DNA of 64,000 nt from Robertmurraya korlensis. Its GTDB lineage: Bacteria > Bacillota > Bacilli > Bacillales > Cytobacillaceae. Positions 35,825-44,313 of the stretch are shown piece after piece. The stretch is from the NCBI RefSeq assembly GCF_023715225.1, contig NZ_JAMBNS010000005.1, positions 186,001 through 250,000 of the forward strand, in the 5' to 3' direction. The notes under the pieces were generated by a model that saw nothing but the letters and a program-made list of their open reading frames with translations, made no database searches and was not told where the DNA came from. The position numbers and the translations under genes are program-made. Each line of letters opens with the position of its first letter. Positions within the stretch are counted from its first letter, which is position 1.

Positions 35825-36334
35825 ATGATGATTCGTAAAGCCATACCAGCAGATGCAAAGGGTATCGCCAAAGTTCATGTTGATAGCTGGCGCACCACTT
35901 ATAAGCTTATTTTCCCTGAAGATTACCTACAATCACTTTCGTATGAAAGCCGAGAAAACTTATGGACTAGTGTCATCCCTAACGGATATGTATATGTCGC
36001 TGAAAATCATCAAGGGGAGATCGTTGGCTTTTCTTCAGGTGGGAAAGAAAGAACAGGAGACTATCCCGGGTATGAGGGAGAATTATATGCGATTTACCTT
36101 TTGCACGAGTACCAAGGGAAAGGGATTGGACGACAACTCATGAAGCCGTTAATAGAACAGTTCACTAATGATGGAATTGGTTCAATGACGGTGTTGGTAT
36201 TGGAGGAGAATCCTTCAAAGCATTTTTATCAATCTCTTGGAGCGATAGAAATTGATCAGCTACAAGATACATTGGCTGGGAAAGAAGTAATTGAGCTTGT
36301 ATATGGTTGGAAGGACATTTCAAAGATCGTATAG
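35825..36334 (+). CDS. GNAT-family N-acetyltransferase
   Basis: A 169-residue acetyl-CoA-dependent acyltransferase. The acetyl-CoA loop is EYQGKGIGRQLM (R/QxxGxG/A) after the strand GELYAIYLLHEY, and the C-terminal LVLEENPSKHFYQSLGA gives motif B. I start it at ATG 35825 because GGGGAGAGG lies just upstream; an ATG at 35807 precedes that site. It is monocistronic with a TATAAT at 35783-35788. The substrate is unknown. Confidence 0.85.
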   Translation: MMIRKAIPADAKGIAKVHVDSWRTTYKLIFPEDYLQSLSYESRENLWTSVIPNGYVYVAENHQGEIVGFSSGGKERTGDYPGYEGELYAIYLLHEYQGKGIGRQLMKPLIEQFTNDGIGSMTVLVLEENPSKHFYQSLGAIEIDQLQDTLAGKEVIELVYGWKDISKIV

Positions 36335-36337
36335 AGG

Positions 36338-36374
36338 ATGTGTGTGGCTATTTGCCATACATGTCTTTTTTTTA
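36338..36374 (+). terminator. terminator after the GNAT gene
   Basis: ATGTGTGTGGC (36338-36348) with GCCATACAT (36354-36362) including G-U pairs, then a TTTTTTTT run. Confidence 0.75.
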
Positions 36375-36454
36375 GGTTGCATATTCAAAATTGTATTCTA
36401 AGCCCTTTCCGTTGAAAATAGATACAACAATATCCCATTGAGGAGAATAATTAG

Positions 36455-37924
36455 ATGAAACCATCAGTTTGTATTATTGGATCAGGAATGGGTGGGTTAA
36501 CCGCCGGCGCGTTTTTAGCCAAAAATGGATATGACGTTACCATACTTGAAAAAGCAACTAGTGTAGGAGGTTCTGCGGGATTTTATACGAGAAAGGATAG
36601 AAGGTTTCCAACGGGAGCTACCGTTGCATTTGGGCTGGAGGAAGATGGTATCCTAACTAAATTACTAAATGAGCTCGATATTCAGCCTCCGAAAAAGGAG
36701 CTATTTCACCCGATGGATGTGATATTACCCGATCGAAAGGTATCAATTTACAAAGATAAAACAAGATGGGAAAGAGAATTAGAAAGGAGGTTCTCCGAAA
36801 GGGATAGGGACGTTTTATTATTTTGGAAAAAACTTGAACAGATCGGAGAAGACGTTTTATCAGTCACAAAAAGTGAAGTATCTTTACCTATACAACGATT
36901 GTACGATCTAGGAAGTTTTCCGTCGTTTGCCTTAAACAATCCTTTATCAGTAACAAGGCTAGCCAAGTATGCGACCTGGACCGTTGAAAAGCTATTAAAA
37001 ACATATAATCTGCATACCTATCTACCGCTAAGACAGTTCCTTGATGCACAGTTGATTGATGCCGTTCAAACTGATGTATCAGAGGCCGCACTGCTGCCTA
37101 CAAGTGTAGCATTAACCATCTACAGAAAAGGAAGTTTCGCCCTTGAAAATGGATTTGGCCAACTTTGCGAACAACTGAAGGACTTTATTATCCAATGTGG
37201 TGGTCGTGTTTATCTTTCTTCTCCCTTAAAAAAAGTACAATTTGATCAAACTAATAAGTTATGGCAAGTAGAAAGTAAAAAATGCAACGAATCCTTCTCC
37301 ATCATCATCAATAACTCCGGAATCTCTTTTGGTGATCACACATCTTATGAAAATAATGATTTCTCATGGGGTGCTTTTCGAATTGATGCTACTTTAAGAC
37401 AAGAAGTAACTAATCAATTACAGGGAAACATTACTCCGTTTGCATACCAAATTGTTTCCGACCATCCTCAGTTAGCAACCTATTGTCACAATCCTATTTA
37501 TGCAACGTTTCATGAGTCCCAAAGTAGAGGGGAGTTGCATCAAATAGATGAAGTATTAATGACTATTTCTGTTCATACAGAAGATAAAAGATGGGTACAG
37601 CTTTCAAAAGAGTCTTATATTAGAGAGAAAAAATTTTTGATGGATCTATTGATGCAAGAAGTAGAAAAGGTTTGTCCATTCAAAGATTATCTATTATTTG
37701 CTGAAGCTGGTACACCACTTACGTACAAAAGATTTGTCGGAAAAACAAAGGTTGGAGGTTTTCCTTTAACCGTAAAGAATGCCGTATGGAAACCAAGAAG
37801 CTTCCGTACAAAACTTCCCAATTGGTATATCGTCGGGGAACAAGCCTTTCCTGGACCAGGAACGTTATCGGCTGCACTAAGTGGATATTATGCGTCTAGA
37901 GCCATCATAAAAGAAAATTCATAA
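36455..37924 (+). CDS. FAD-dependent oxidoreductase, phytoene desaturase/CrtN-like
   Basis: A 489-residue flavoprotein of the carotenoid desaturase/retinol saturase type. The N-terminal dinucleotide motif IIGSGMGGLTAG (residues 8-19) is followed by GYDVTILEKATSVGGSAG. The C-terminal FAD-contact motif NWYIVGEQAFPGPGTLSAALSGYYASRAI is also intact. No squalene or phytoene synthase, or second desaturase, is nearby, so a complete carotenoid pathway is not supported here; another isoprenoid-like or unrelated substrate is possible. The start ATG 36455 follows GAGGAG. Confidence 0.78.
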   Translation: MKPSVCIIGSGMGGLTAGAFLAKNGYDVTILEKATSVGGSAGFYTRKDRRFPTGATVAFGLEEDGILTKLLNELDIQPPKKELFHPMDVILPDRKVSIYKDKTRWERELERRFSERDRDVLLFWKKLEQIGEDVLSVTKSEVSLPIQRLYDLGSFPSFALNNPLSVTRLAKYATWTVEKLLKTYNLHTYLPLRQFLDAQLIDAVQTDVSEAALLPTSVALTIYRKGSFALENGFGQLCEQLKDFIIQCGGRVYLSSPLKKVQFDQTNKLWQVESKKCNESFSIIINNSGISFGDHTSYENNDFSWGAFRIDATLRQEVTNQLQGNITPFAYQIVSDHPQLATYCHNPIYATFHESQSRGELHQIDEVLMTISVHTEDKRWVQLSKESYIREKKFLMDLLMQEVEKVCPFKDYLLFAEAGTPLTYKRFVGKTKVGGFPLTVKNAVWKPRSFRTKLPNWYIVGEQAFPGPGTLSAALSGYYASRAIIKENS

Positions 37925-38002
37925 AAAGGATATATCATTCATTAATTGATTTAGTTTCGCCAACAATAAGAAATAAAGTTTTTATTGAGAGGGCGATCAT
38001 AG

Positions 38003-38986
38003 TTGAAAATGCAAATGGATTTGACCGCAAGTGAACAAGGCTATCTTTGGTCGATGTACCAGTCCTTGTCCATGAATATGTGTATTCTAAAGTATTTTGA
38101 CCAAATCGTAGAAGATGATGAAATTAAGGGATTAAATAAGGAAATTTTAGCATGTTGTCTAACAATACAAGGTGAAATAACCACCATTATGAATAATGAA
38201 GAATTTCCAATTCCTGTTGCCTTTACGGACCAAGATGTAAACTTACAAGCAGGAAAACTGTTTACAGAACCACTCATCCTTTATTATCACTGGTTTGTTT
38301 CAAAAGGAAATTTAAATTATTCATCCATTGCCTTGAATACAATTGCTCGGGAAGATGTATTTGCTTTATTTAAGCGATTTAATACCGAATCTTTAGAACT
38401 GCTGGATACGGCAAGAAGTCTACTACTCGGCAAGGGATTATGGATTCGGTCACCGTATATACCCATACCAAGTGAGGTTCAATTTGTTCAAAAACAAAGC
38501 TATCTAACGAAGTGGCTGGGGGAACATCGTCCGTTGACAGGACAAGAAATTTCAATGATATTTTACAATATATTAACAAATGAAGTAGGACTTACTGTGA
38601 TGAAAGGATTTATTCAGGTCACAGATGATGAGCCATTCAAATCGTATATGATAAGAGGGAAGGAAATAGCCACAAAGCACTTGAACACATTAAGTGAGAT
38701 TTTCCAGAAAGAAGAAATCTCCACTCCAGGTGCTTGGAGCGTGAGTACGACTTCTTCCAAAACGGCTCCTTTTTCCACAAAGCTAATGATTTCTCTTATC
38801 AATTTTTTAAACTCACAAGGAATCGCCAACTATGGTGTAGCTTTAACTAGTTCAATGAGAAGCGATATTTTCAGAACTTTTACTAGCTTAATGGCTGATG
38901 TTGCCAGATATACAGAAGATGGAGCGAATATTTTGATTGAACATGGATGGTTTGAATCTCCACCACAAGCACCCAAATTAACATAA
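38003..38986 (+). CDS. DUF3231 family protein (coat-protein-like helical repeats)
   Basis: A 327-residue protein of two helical halves, each with LTxxExxxLWxxY and FxRFxxxS/LxxDxAR-type segments. These resemble the DUF3231/CotF-like ferritin-fold family common in spore-forming Bacillaceae. The function is unknown; family members are often linked to spores. The start is TTG 38003, nine bases after GAGAGGG; ATG 38009 is the alternative. It stands alone, with a strong terminator downstream. Confidence 0.72.
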   Translation: MKMQMDLTASEQGYLWSMYQSLSMNMCILKYFDQIVEDDEIKGLNKEILACCLTIQGEITTIMNNEEFPIPVAFTDQDVNLQAGKLFTEPLILYYHWFVSKGNLNYSSIALNTIAREDVFALFKRFNTESLELLDTARSLLLGKGLWIRSPYIPIPSEVQFVQKQSYLTKWLGEHRPLTGQEISMIFYNILTNEVGLTVMKGFIQVTDDEPFKSYMIRGKEIATKHLNTLSEIFQKEEISTPGAWSVSTTSSKTAPFSTKLMISLINFLNSQGIANYGVALTSSMRSDIFRTFTSLMADVARYTEDGANILIEHGWFESPPQAPKLT

Positions 38987-39032
38987 ATGAATGAAACGAC
39001 CACCTATATAAGGATGGTCGTTTCATTCATTT
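38985..39032. terminator. bidirectional terminator between convergent genes
   Basis: AAATGAATGAAACGACCA (38985-39002) pairs with TGGTCGTTTCATTCATTT (39015-39032). The long stem serves both strands. Confidence 0.88.
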
Positions 39033-40002
39033 ATGAGATAAAGTGGTTTTGATTTTTCACTTCTAAAAATTGTTTTTCTACCCAGTTTCGTAAAAGCTTC
39101 TCTAATTCTGGATGAAGGGGGAGGGTAGACTCGAGCATTAAATCTTTCTTAACCGTTAGCATATGAGACGTCTGAGCTTGAAATTTCAGTGAATGACCCA
39201 TGTTCTCCACGATATGATATTCAGAATCACCTTTAACAAAACTAGCTAAATCTGCTAAAACCGAAGGGTTTACTTGAATATCTCTAGCCCCAGTAATTGC
39301 TAGAACGGGACAAGTTACCTTGGCTAGATCCTCACGTACATTGTAGGCAAAATGTTCACGCATCCATTTTGCATTAATGGTCTGAAATTGAACCTTCATC
39401 GTATCCTCTTTGGATGCCATCACTCTCTGCATAAAGGCTTGAGCCTGCGGTTCAAGTTTTTTATCCGTTTTAAATAATCGCAAAAGGAACCCAATAAACC
39501 CTTTGGCACTTCTCATATCCACAGCCGCAATCTCTCTTTGTCTTTTTAACGCTTCTTCTAAACGCTCCACGGCTCCCGCGAGTAAAATTAAGCCTGCCAA
39601 TGGTTCTCTAGCTGCAAGAGCTGTTCCAATCAGACAACCTTCACTATGACCAACAACGATAACTTGGTCTGCATCAACACCATCCTGCATTTTTAAAAAT
39701 TGGATTGCAGCTTGAGAATCGTCCACGAGATCCCAAAGACCTGTGCGGTTATAATCACCCTCGCTTTTTCCAACTCCGCGTTTGTCGTAACGTAAAGTGA
39801 TAAATCCAAGCTCTGTAAAAAACTGAGCCAACTGTTTGTATACTTTTAAGTCTAACTTTTTATTCACTTTACCGTCCCGATTCAGTTTACCAGTTCCAGG
39901 GATAAGCAAAATGGCTGGAGACTTTTTCTCAACATTTTCAGGTTGGGTAAGGCTTCCACTTATGGTAACTTTGCTTTGAATGACAACCTCTGTTTCTTTC
40001 AT
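39031..40002 (-). CDS. alpha/beta hydrolase
   Basis: A 323-residue serine hydrolase. The oxyanion segment LLIPGTGKLNRDG, the RYDKRGVGKSEGDY block and the nucleophile elbow VGHSEG (GxSxG) are visible; the acid lies in the TGARDIQV region and the histidine in ENMGHSLKF. It resembles acylaminoacyl-peptidase-like/BAAT-type family S9 hydrolases without the propeller. The start ATG 40002 follows GGGAGAGG on the minus strand; a longer in-frame reading overlaps the upstream regulator. It is co-transcribed with that HTH regulator. The substrate is unknown. Confidence 0.8.
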   Translation of the reverse strand: MKETEVVIQSKVTISGSLTQPENVEKKSPAILLIPGTGKLNRDGKVNKKLDLKVYKQLAQFFTELGFITLRYDKRGVGKSEGDYNRTGLWDLVDDSQAAIQFLKMQDGVDADQVIVVGHSEGCLIGTALAAREPLAGLILLAGAVERLEEALKRQREIAAVDMRSAKGFIGFLLRLFKTDKKLEPQAQAFMQRVMASKEDTMKVQFQTINAKWMREHFAYNVREDLAKVTCPVLAITGARDIQVNPSVLADLASFVKGDSEYHIVENMGHSLKFQAQTSHMLTVKKDLMLESTLPLHPELEKLLRNWVEKQFLEVKNQNHFIS

Positions 40003-40015
40003 AAACATCCTCTCC

Positions 40016-40549
40016 CTATTCATTAGGTTCTGGTATGATAATATTCGCAAATGTTCGTTTCTTTCTATCAGGTGCTTGCTTATTCGTTAGAACTTTAGAA
40101 TACACTTGCCCGAGCTCTTGTATGAGGGAGGTAAACTCTTCGTCAGATAAATAAAGGGAAGCTTGGCGTAATGAAACACCATCCTTTACAAAGTCTACCT
40201 TTTCCTGAGATACGTACCGTTCATATTCAGCCATGATATTAGACATATACTTCATGAAAAGGGTCATATATTGTTCTTTATTATAGTTAGCAAGTTCATC
40301 TGTCCCTAAGTTCACTTCTTTTGGTTGAAGGGCATACCATTTTTCTACCGTTCCCCGAATTTGTTGCTCGTCAACTACAAACACAACTTTTGATTCAAAT
40401 AGTTTTTTTAAATGACGATAAAGTGTGGCTTGAGGAATGTCAGGCATCCGTTCCTTCATTTGTTGAACAGTTAAGGGCTCGCTAACAAGCGACTGGATAA
40501 TTCTCATTCGAACAGGGTGTAGGATCACATCTGTTTTTGATTCACTCAT
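40016..40549 (-). CDS. winged-helix transcriptional regulator (ArsR-like HTH)
   Basis: A 177-residue DNA-binding protein. The N-terminal winged helix HPVRMRIIQSLVSEPLTVQQMKERMPDIPQATLYRHLKKL (residues about 11-50) is followed by a wing (VVFVVDEQQIRG) and a helical effector/dimerisation region. It lies upstream of the hydrolase gene in the same operon. Its start is preceded by AAGGAG, and a perfect palindrome lies upstream, which suggests autoregulation. The effector is unknown. Confidence 0.8.
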   Translation of the reverse strand: MSESKTDVILHPVRMRIIQSLVSEPLTVQQMKERMPDIPQATLYRHLKKLFESKVVFVVDEQQIRGTVEKWYALQPKEVNLGTDELANYNKEQYMTLFMKYMSNIMAEYERYVSQEKVDFVKDGVSLRQASLYLSDEEFTSLIQELGQVYSKVLTNKQAPDRKKRTFANIIIPEPNE

Positions 40550-40573
40550 AAAAGCTGCTCCTTATCAAAATAT

Positions 40574-40591
40574 ATTATCAATATTGATAAT
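40574..40591. promoter_or_regulatory. 18-bp perfect palindrome upstream of the regulator-hydrolase operon
   Basis: ATTATCAAT/ATTGATAAT with a further GATAAT directly after (40592-40597). It is probably the autoregulator's operator. The repeated GATAAT hexamers also resemble a degenerate Fur box, so iron control is an alternative reading. Confidence 0.55.
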
Positions 40592-40767
40592 GATAATATA
40601 AACGTTTTTATAATAAAAGTAAAGCATCATTTAAGGATAGTAATATGCTACACTATGCTAACAAACTGATAGCAAACCTCTAATCATTTACTTTCTATAG
40701 CGAAAACCGTATAAGCACTCGAGGGATGTTCATACTAATATCAATTTCTAATAAGGAGTGATGGTTT

Positions 40768-40989
40768 GTGAAACACGACCATGATCATGGAGAAGATACC
40801 ATGACCCGAAAAACGCTAAAGCAAACTTTAGAAGAAACACTTGAGCTTGAAAATCAACTTTTACGCACATACGCCATTACTGCAGAAGCGGTTCATGAAG
40901 ACCATGAACTTAAAACAAGACTACATAATATGGCTGAAGGAAACGCAAAAAGAGTTAATCAAATTGAGTATGAGCTTGATAAGTTATAA
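40768..40989 (+). CDS. small helical protein with His/Asp-rich N-terminus, unknown function
   Basis: A 73-residue protein, mostly one or two long amphipathic helices (LKQTLEETLELENQLLRTYAITAEAVHEDHELKTRLHNMAEGNAKRVNQIEYELDKL). The N-terminus MKHDHDHGED could bind metal. The start is GTG 40768 behind AAGGAGTGA. The LLRTYAITAEAVHE pattern vaguely recalls ferritin-like helices, but I do not assign a family. A hairpin follows, then the c-subunit-like membrane protein. Confidence 0.6.
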   Translation: MKHDHDHGEDTMTRKTLKQTLEETLELENQLLRTYAITAEAVHEDHELKTRLHNMAEGNAKRVNQIEYELDKL

Positions 40990-40995
40990 AATGGA

Positions 40996-41023
40996 AAAGG
41001 GTGCAAGAATTATTGCACCCTTT
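40996..41023 (+). terminator. hairpin/weak terminator after the small helical protein
   Basis: AAAGGGTGCAA (40996-41006) pairs with TTGCACCCTTT (41013-41023). There is no strong U-run afterwards, so it may be leaky. Confidence 0.5.
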
Positions 41024-41049
41024 ACCTTCGACATAGAGGAGAGATGAAG

Positions 41050-41493
41050 ATGAGTACTTCTTGGTTATTTGTTCTTGCATCTGCTATAGCGGTTGTTGGT
41101 ATTTCTTTTGCTTTTAACAAAATGATGCAACAGGTCCAAGAAATTGTAGAAAAAGGAGACCAACTAGACCTGAATACGATGCAAGCAGCGCAAACGAAGT
41201 TTTTTATCCAAGTCGCAATGGCTGAAGCGATCCCTATTCTCATTATTGTTTATGCATTTACATTAATTGGCCAGGTAATTGAGGCAAATGTGATGATCCC
41301 ACTCGTAGTCATTATTGGTATCCTAGTCGTTGCATTTGTTTTTCTTCTTCGAATCAAAAGGGATTTGATGGGCACACCAAAGATGAGTCAGGAATCAAAA
41401 GGTATGGTAAACACATTATTCTTTATCGGGGCAGCCCTGCTTTCCGCCATCCCAATCATTTCAATTGTAGGAATTATGACTGCAAGCTCCTAA
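41050..41493 (+). CDS. four-helix membrane protein with F-type ATPase c-subunit-like hairpin
   Basis: A 147-residue membrane protein with four probable spans (about 4-22, 51-75, 81-100 and 122-143). Residues about 48-72 (TKFFIQVAMAEAIPILIIVYAF) closely resemble the second helix of bacterial ATP synthase c subunits (IALVEALPIIAVVIAF), including the ion-carrying glutamate, here about Glu60. The first helix lacks the glycine-rich packing motif, and a second hairpin without the glutamate follows. The start ATG 41050 is eight bases after AGAGGAG; ATG 41044 is too close. No other ATPase subunit genes are near. Function unknown. Confidence 0.65.
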   Translation: MSTSWLFVLASAIAVVGISFAFNKMMQQVQEIVEKGDQLDLNTMQAAQTKFFIQVAMAEAIPILIIVYAFTLIGQVIEANVMIPLVVIIGILVVAFVFLLRIKRDLMGTPKMSQESKGMVNTLFFIGAALLSAIPIISIVGIMTASS

Positions 41494-41512
41494 AAAAGGA
41501 CGGAATCATTTT

Positions 41513-42046
41513 ATGCGAAAAACAAATATTGTACCATGGTCGAAAGAATGGGCTAGCATTTTTGAAAAAGAGGCTATGATTCTCAATAAAATTTTTCAGG
41601 ATACCGCGATCCACATTCATCACATAGGAAGTACCTCCATTAAAACAATTGGTTACGCCAAGCCTATAATCGATATATTAATAGTCGTTGATGACATCTC
41701 CAGTATTGACCGTTTAAACTCATCGATGCTCGAGCTTGGGTATGAAGTTAAAGGTGAAAACGGGATATCTGGAAGACGTTTCTTTCAAAAGGGCGGGGAC
41801 CAACGTACCCATCATGTCCATGTTTTTCAACAAGGAGATAAACAGATTAATTTCCACCTAGACTTTAAAAGGTATTTACTACAACACCCGGAACAAGCTG
41901 CCAGATACAGACAAAAAAAGCTCGAGCTAGCCACCAAATATCCCGATGATCATCATCGATACCAAGAAGGAAAGCAAGAGCTTGTTTCAGAGTTGGCACG
42001 ACTCGCCAAACAATGGGGAGAAAAAACTCGAATATTGAGAGATTAA
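41513..42046 (+). CDS. GrpB family protein (UPF0157, nucleotidyltransferase-like)
   Basis: A 177-residue protein of the GrpB/UPF0157 family. Marked by VPWSKEWASIFEKEA, the HIGSTSIKTIGYAKPIIDILIVV block (an S-T-S...K-P-x-x-D-I nucleotidyltransferase-like motif), THHVHVFQQG and FHLDFKRYLLQHPEQAARYRQKKLELA. The biochemical role is not established to my knowledge; in some bacteria the domain is fused to dephospho-CoA kinase. It follows the membrane protein by 19 bases. Confidence 0.88.
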   Translation: MRKTNIVPWSKEWASIFEKEAMILNKIFQDTAIHIHHIGSTSIKTIGYAKPIIDILIVVDDISSIDRLNSSMLELGYEVKGENGISGRRFFQKGGDQRTHHVHVFQQGDKQINFHLDFKRYLLQHPEQAARYRQKKLELATKYPDDHHRYQEGKQELVSELARLAKQWGEKTRILRD

Positions 42047-42072
42047 TAGTATTAAATATACAGACGTTTTAG

Positions 42073-42105
42073 CCCTCCATTGGATAATGGAGGGTTTATC
42101 TTTTC
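42073..42105 (+). terminator. terminator after the GrpB-family gene
   Basis: CCCTCCATT (42073-42081), loop GGAT, AATGGAGGG (42086-42094), then TTTATCTTTT. Confidence 0.8.
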
Positions 42106-42149
42106 ATTATTCTCCTTTAACCTTACTCCGAAGCTCAAATTAAGTAATC

Positions 42150-42170
42150 CTCATCTATTTATGATAAAAT
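42150..42170 (+). promoter_or_regulatory. candidate response-regulator-linked promoter of the two-component operon
   Basis: CTCAT (42150-42154), then exactly 10 bases, then TAAAAT (42165-42170). The same CTCAT-N10-(-10) geometry is found before both downstream PepSY genes. Confidence 0.5.
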
Positions 42171-42200
42171 GACGGTAAATTCCATCTTCTGGAGGTTTTA

Positions 42201-42899
42201 ATGGATAAACCAAAGGTGTTAATTATTGAGGATGAAGAAAAGATTGCCCGTGTTCTTGAGCTTGAACTATCCTATGAAGATTATGAAGTGAAGACAGCTC
42301 TAAATGGTTTAGAAGGTTTTCAGTTGTTTCAATCAGAAACTTGGGACGTCATTTTATTAGATGTGATGCTTCCTGGTATTAGTGGTATTGAACTTTTGCG
42401 TCGGATACGTTCAGCACAGTCGAACGTATCAATTATCATGTTAACCGCAAAGGATTCTGTTGAGGATAAGGTATCTGGACTGGATCTTGGAGCAAACGAT
42501 TATATGACAAAGCCTTTTCAAATTGAAGAACTTCTTGCAAGAATTCGTGTGTGTCTACGTAATAAACGGCCGATTCTCGATAAGGTGTCTGAATCCAGCT
42601 GGCTAAGTTTCTCTGATTTAAAACTTAGCGAGACAACACACGAAGTGATAAGAGGGGATGATCGGATAGAATTGACTCCAAGAGAATTTACGTTACTATC
42701 ATATCTCATTAAACACCCACGTCAGGTACTAAGCCGAGAACAGCTTTTAAACGGTGTCTGGGGCTATGATTATTACGGCGACACAAACGTTGTTGATGTT
42801 TACATACGCTATTTAAGAAATAAAATCGACAAGCCCTATCCTACGAATTTGATTCATACGATTCGCGGAGTTGGTTATGTACTTAGGGAAACAGAATGA
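42201..42899 (+). CDS. OmpR-family response regulator (YkoG-like)
   Basis: A 232-residue two-domain regulator. The receiver has IIEDEEKIARV, phospho-acceptor Asp54 (LLDVMLPG), MLTAKD and the switch lysine in MTKPF. The C-terminal winged helix contains LTPREFTLLSYLIKHPRQVLSREQLLNGVWGYDYYGDTNVVDVYIRYLRNKID. It overlaps the kinase gene by four bases (ATGA). With two PepSY genes downstream the cluster resembles B. subtilis ykoG-ykoH-ykoI. The start is ATG 42201 behind GGAGG. Confidence 0.93.
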   Translation: MDKPKVLIIEDEEKIARVLELELSYEDYEVKTALNGLEGFQLFQSETWDVILLDVMLPGISGIELLRRIRSAQSNVSIIMLTAKDSVEDKVSGLDLGANDYMTKPFQIEELLARIRVCLRNKRPILDKVSESSWLSFSDLKLSETTHEVIRGDDRIELTPREFTLLSYLIKHPRQVLSREQLLNGVWGYDYYGDTNVVDVYIRYLRNKIDKPYPTNLIHTIRGVGYVLRETE

Positions 42900-44260
42900 A
42901 ACTTAAAAATAAAATTAATTTATCGTCAGCAGTCATGTTTATTGTTCTGTTAATCATTATTGTATTAACCATTTATCTCTCTTTTAGCGCAATGGCGAAG
43001 AACCGTGAAATAGATAGAGTGTATGAAGAGGTGAAACAAGCAACAACTGGTATTCACCAGTCGGATGCGTCCGTTCCCGTCCAACAGCTTCTCCGAGCAT
43101 ATGTACCCGTAGATGGCCTTCTACAAGTTATAAAGCCTGATGGCAGCCAAGGGGCAGGGGCAGCAGCTGATACGGCACAACTATCGGAATTACGAAGTTT
43201 ACCCATAACCTACTACGGCAAAGAAGAGAAGAAAATTATTACCAATAACGGTATTTCCTTTGCATTTGTATCACTCCCCATCATTTGGTTGAATGGTGAA
43301 ATTGTGGATCTTCAGGTAATGGTAAGTTTACACTCCACCGATGAAATGCTTCACATATTAAAACTACTTCTTATTTCTGTCACATTTTTAGCCACCATTC
43401 CTGCTTTGATTTCGTCGAGGCTATTAGGAAATGTCATCACGAGACCGATAACATCCATGATTCACACCATGAAGGAAATACAAAATAGCGGTCATTTTAA
43501 AAGACTTCCTTTACCGAAGAAAACAAATGATGAACTTTACCAAATGGGAGATGCATTTAATAAAATGATCGACTTATTAGAGGTGAATTATCAAAAACAA
43601 GGTGAGTTCATTAGCAATGCTTCACACGAACTTAAAACACCTTTAACGGTGATTGAATCATATGCTACTTTATTACGAAGAAGAGGGAAGGAGAGGCCAG
43701 AAGTGTTTGATGAATCCGTTCATGCGATTCTTTCTGAAACAGAACGGATGCGGGATCTAACCAATAATCTCCTTTTATTGGCCAAGCACGACGAGCAATG
43801 GCAAGTCCACAATGTGAAAATAGAGCTATCACCATTGATTCAAGACATTGCTCACTCCTTTCGACAGGCGTACCATCGACAAATACAGATCCATATTGAA
43901 GATCATTCCGTTGTTGAAGCGGATTATCAAAGACTCAAACAGCTTATCTATATTTTTATGGATAATGCACGTAAATACAGTGATGACATCATAGAATTAC
44001 GGTTGTATACAAAAGAGAATCTTGCATTTTTGGAGATAATGGATTTTGGCATTGGGATTCCTGATACAGATTTAGAAAAGATTTTTGATCGTTTTTACCG
44101 CGTAGACAAAGCAAGGGAGAGAAAGACGGGTGGCTTTGGATTGGGCCTTTCCTTAGCCAAAGAGTTAGCAGAGGCAATGAATATAAAGCTACAAATAGAA
44201 AGTAGGGAAGGATACGGTACAACTGCTCGTATTCTTTTCAACACCACTAACTCTCAGTAA
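42896..44260 (+). CDS. sensor histidine kinase (YkoH-like)
   Basis: A 454-residue membrane kinase. TM1 is at about 11-34 and TM2 at about 158-180; the roughly 125-residue extracellular sensor lies between them. A HAMP domain is followed by the phospho-acceptor His244 in ISNASHELKTPLTVIES. ATP-binding boxes are N (YIFMDNARKYSDD), G1 (DFGIGIP), F (IFDRFYRVDKARERKTGGFGLGLSLAKEL) and G2. The signal is unknown. The PepSY proteins downstream may interact with the sensor (inference). Confidence 0.92.
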   Translation: MKLKNKINLSSAVMFIVLLIIIVLTIYLSFSAMAKNREIDRVYEEVKQATTGIHQSDASVPVQQLLRAYVPVDGLLQVIKPDGSQGAGAAADTAQLSELRSLPITYYGKEEKKIITNNGISFAFVSLPIIWLNGEIVDLQVMVSLHSTDEMLHILKLLLISVTFLATIPALISSRLLGNVITRPITSMIHTMKEIQNSGHFKRLPLPKKTNDELYQMGDAFNKMIDLLEVNYQKQGEFISNASHELKTPLTVIESYATLLRRRGKERPEVFDESVHAILSETERMRDLTNNLLLLAKHDEQWQVHNVKIELSPLIQDIAHSFRQAYHRQIQIHIEDHSVVEADYQRLKQLIYIFMDNARKYSDDIIELRLYTKENLAFLEIMDFGIGIPDTDLEKIFDRFYRVDKARERKTGGFGLGLSLAKELAEAMNIKLQIESREGYGTTARILFNTTNSQ

Positions 44261-44284
44261 ATTCTCATTTTTCACATGTATACT
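44253..44284 (+). promoter_or_regulatory. promoter and response-regulator repeats before PepSY gene 1
   Basis: CTCAG (44253-44257) and CTCAT (44264-44268) are 11 bp apart. CTCAT is followed after exactly 10 bases by a -10 TATACT (44279-44284). The repeats occupy the -35 region, as for an OmpR-family activator. Confidence 0.55.
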
Positions 44285-44313
44285 AGTATCACCATACAGA
44301 CGGAGGGAGAAAA

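Noticed and set aside
36455-38986. Carotenoid biosynthesis cluster
   Set aside because: A single CrtN-like oxidoreductase, with no synthase, second desaturase or glycosyltransferase nearby.
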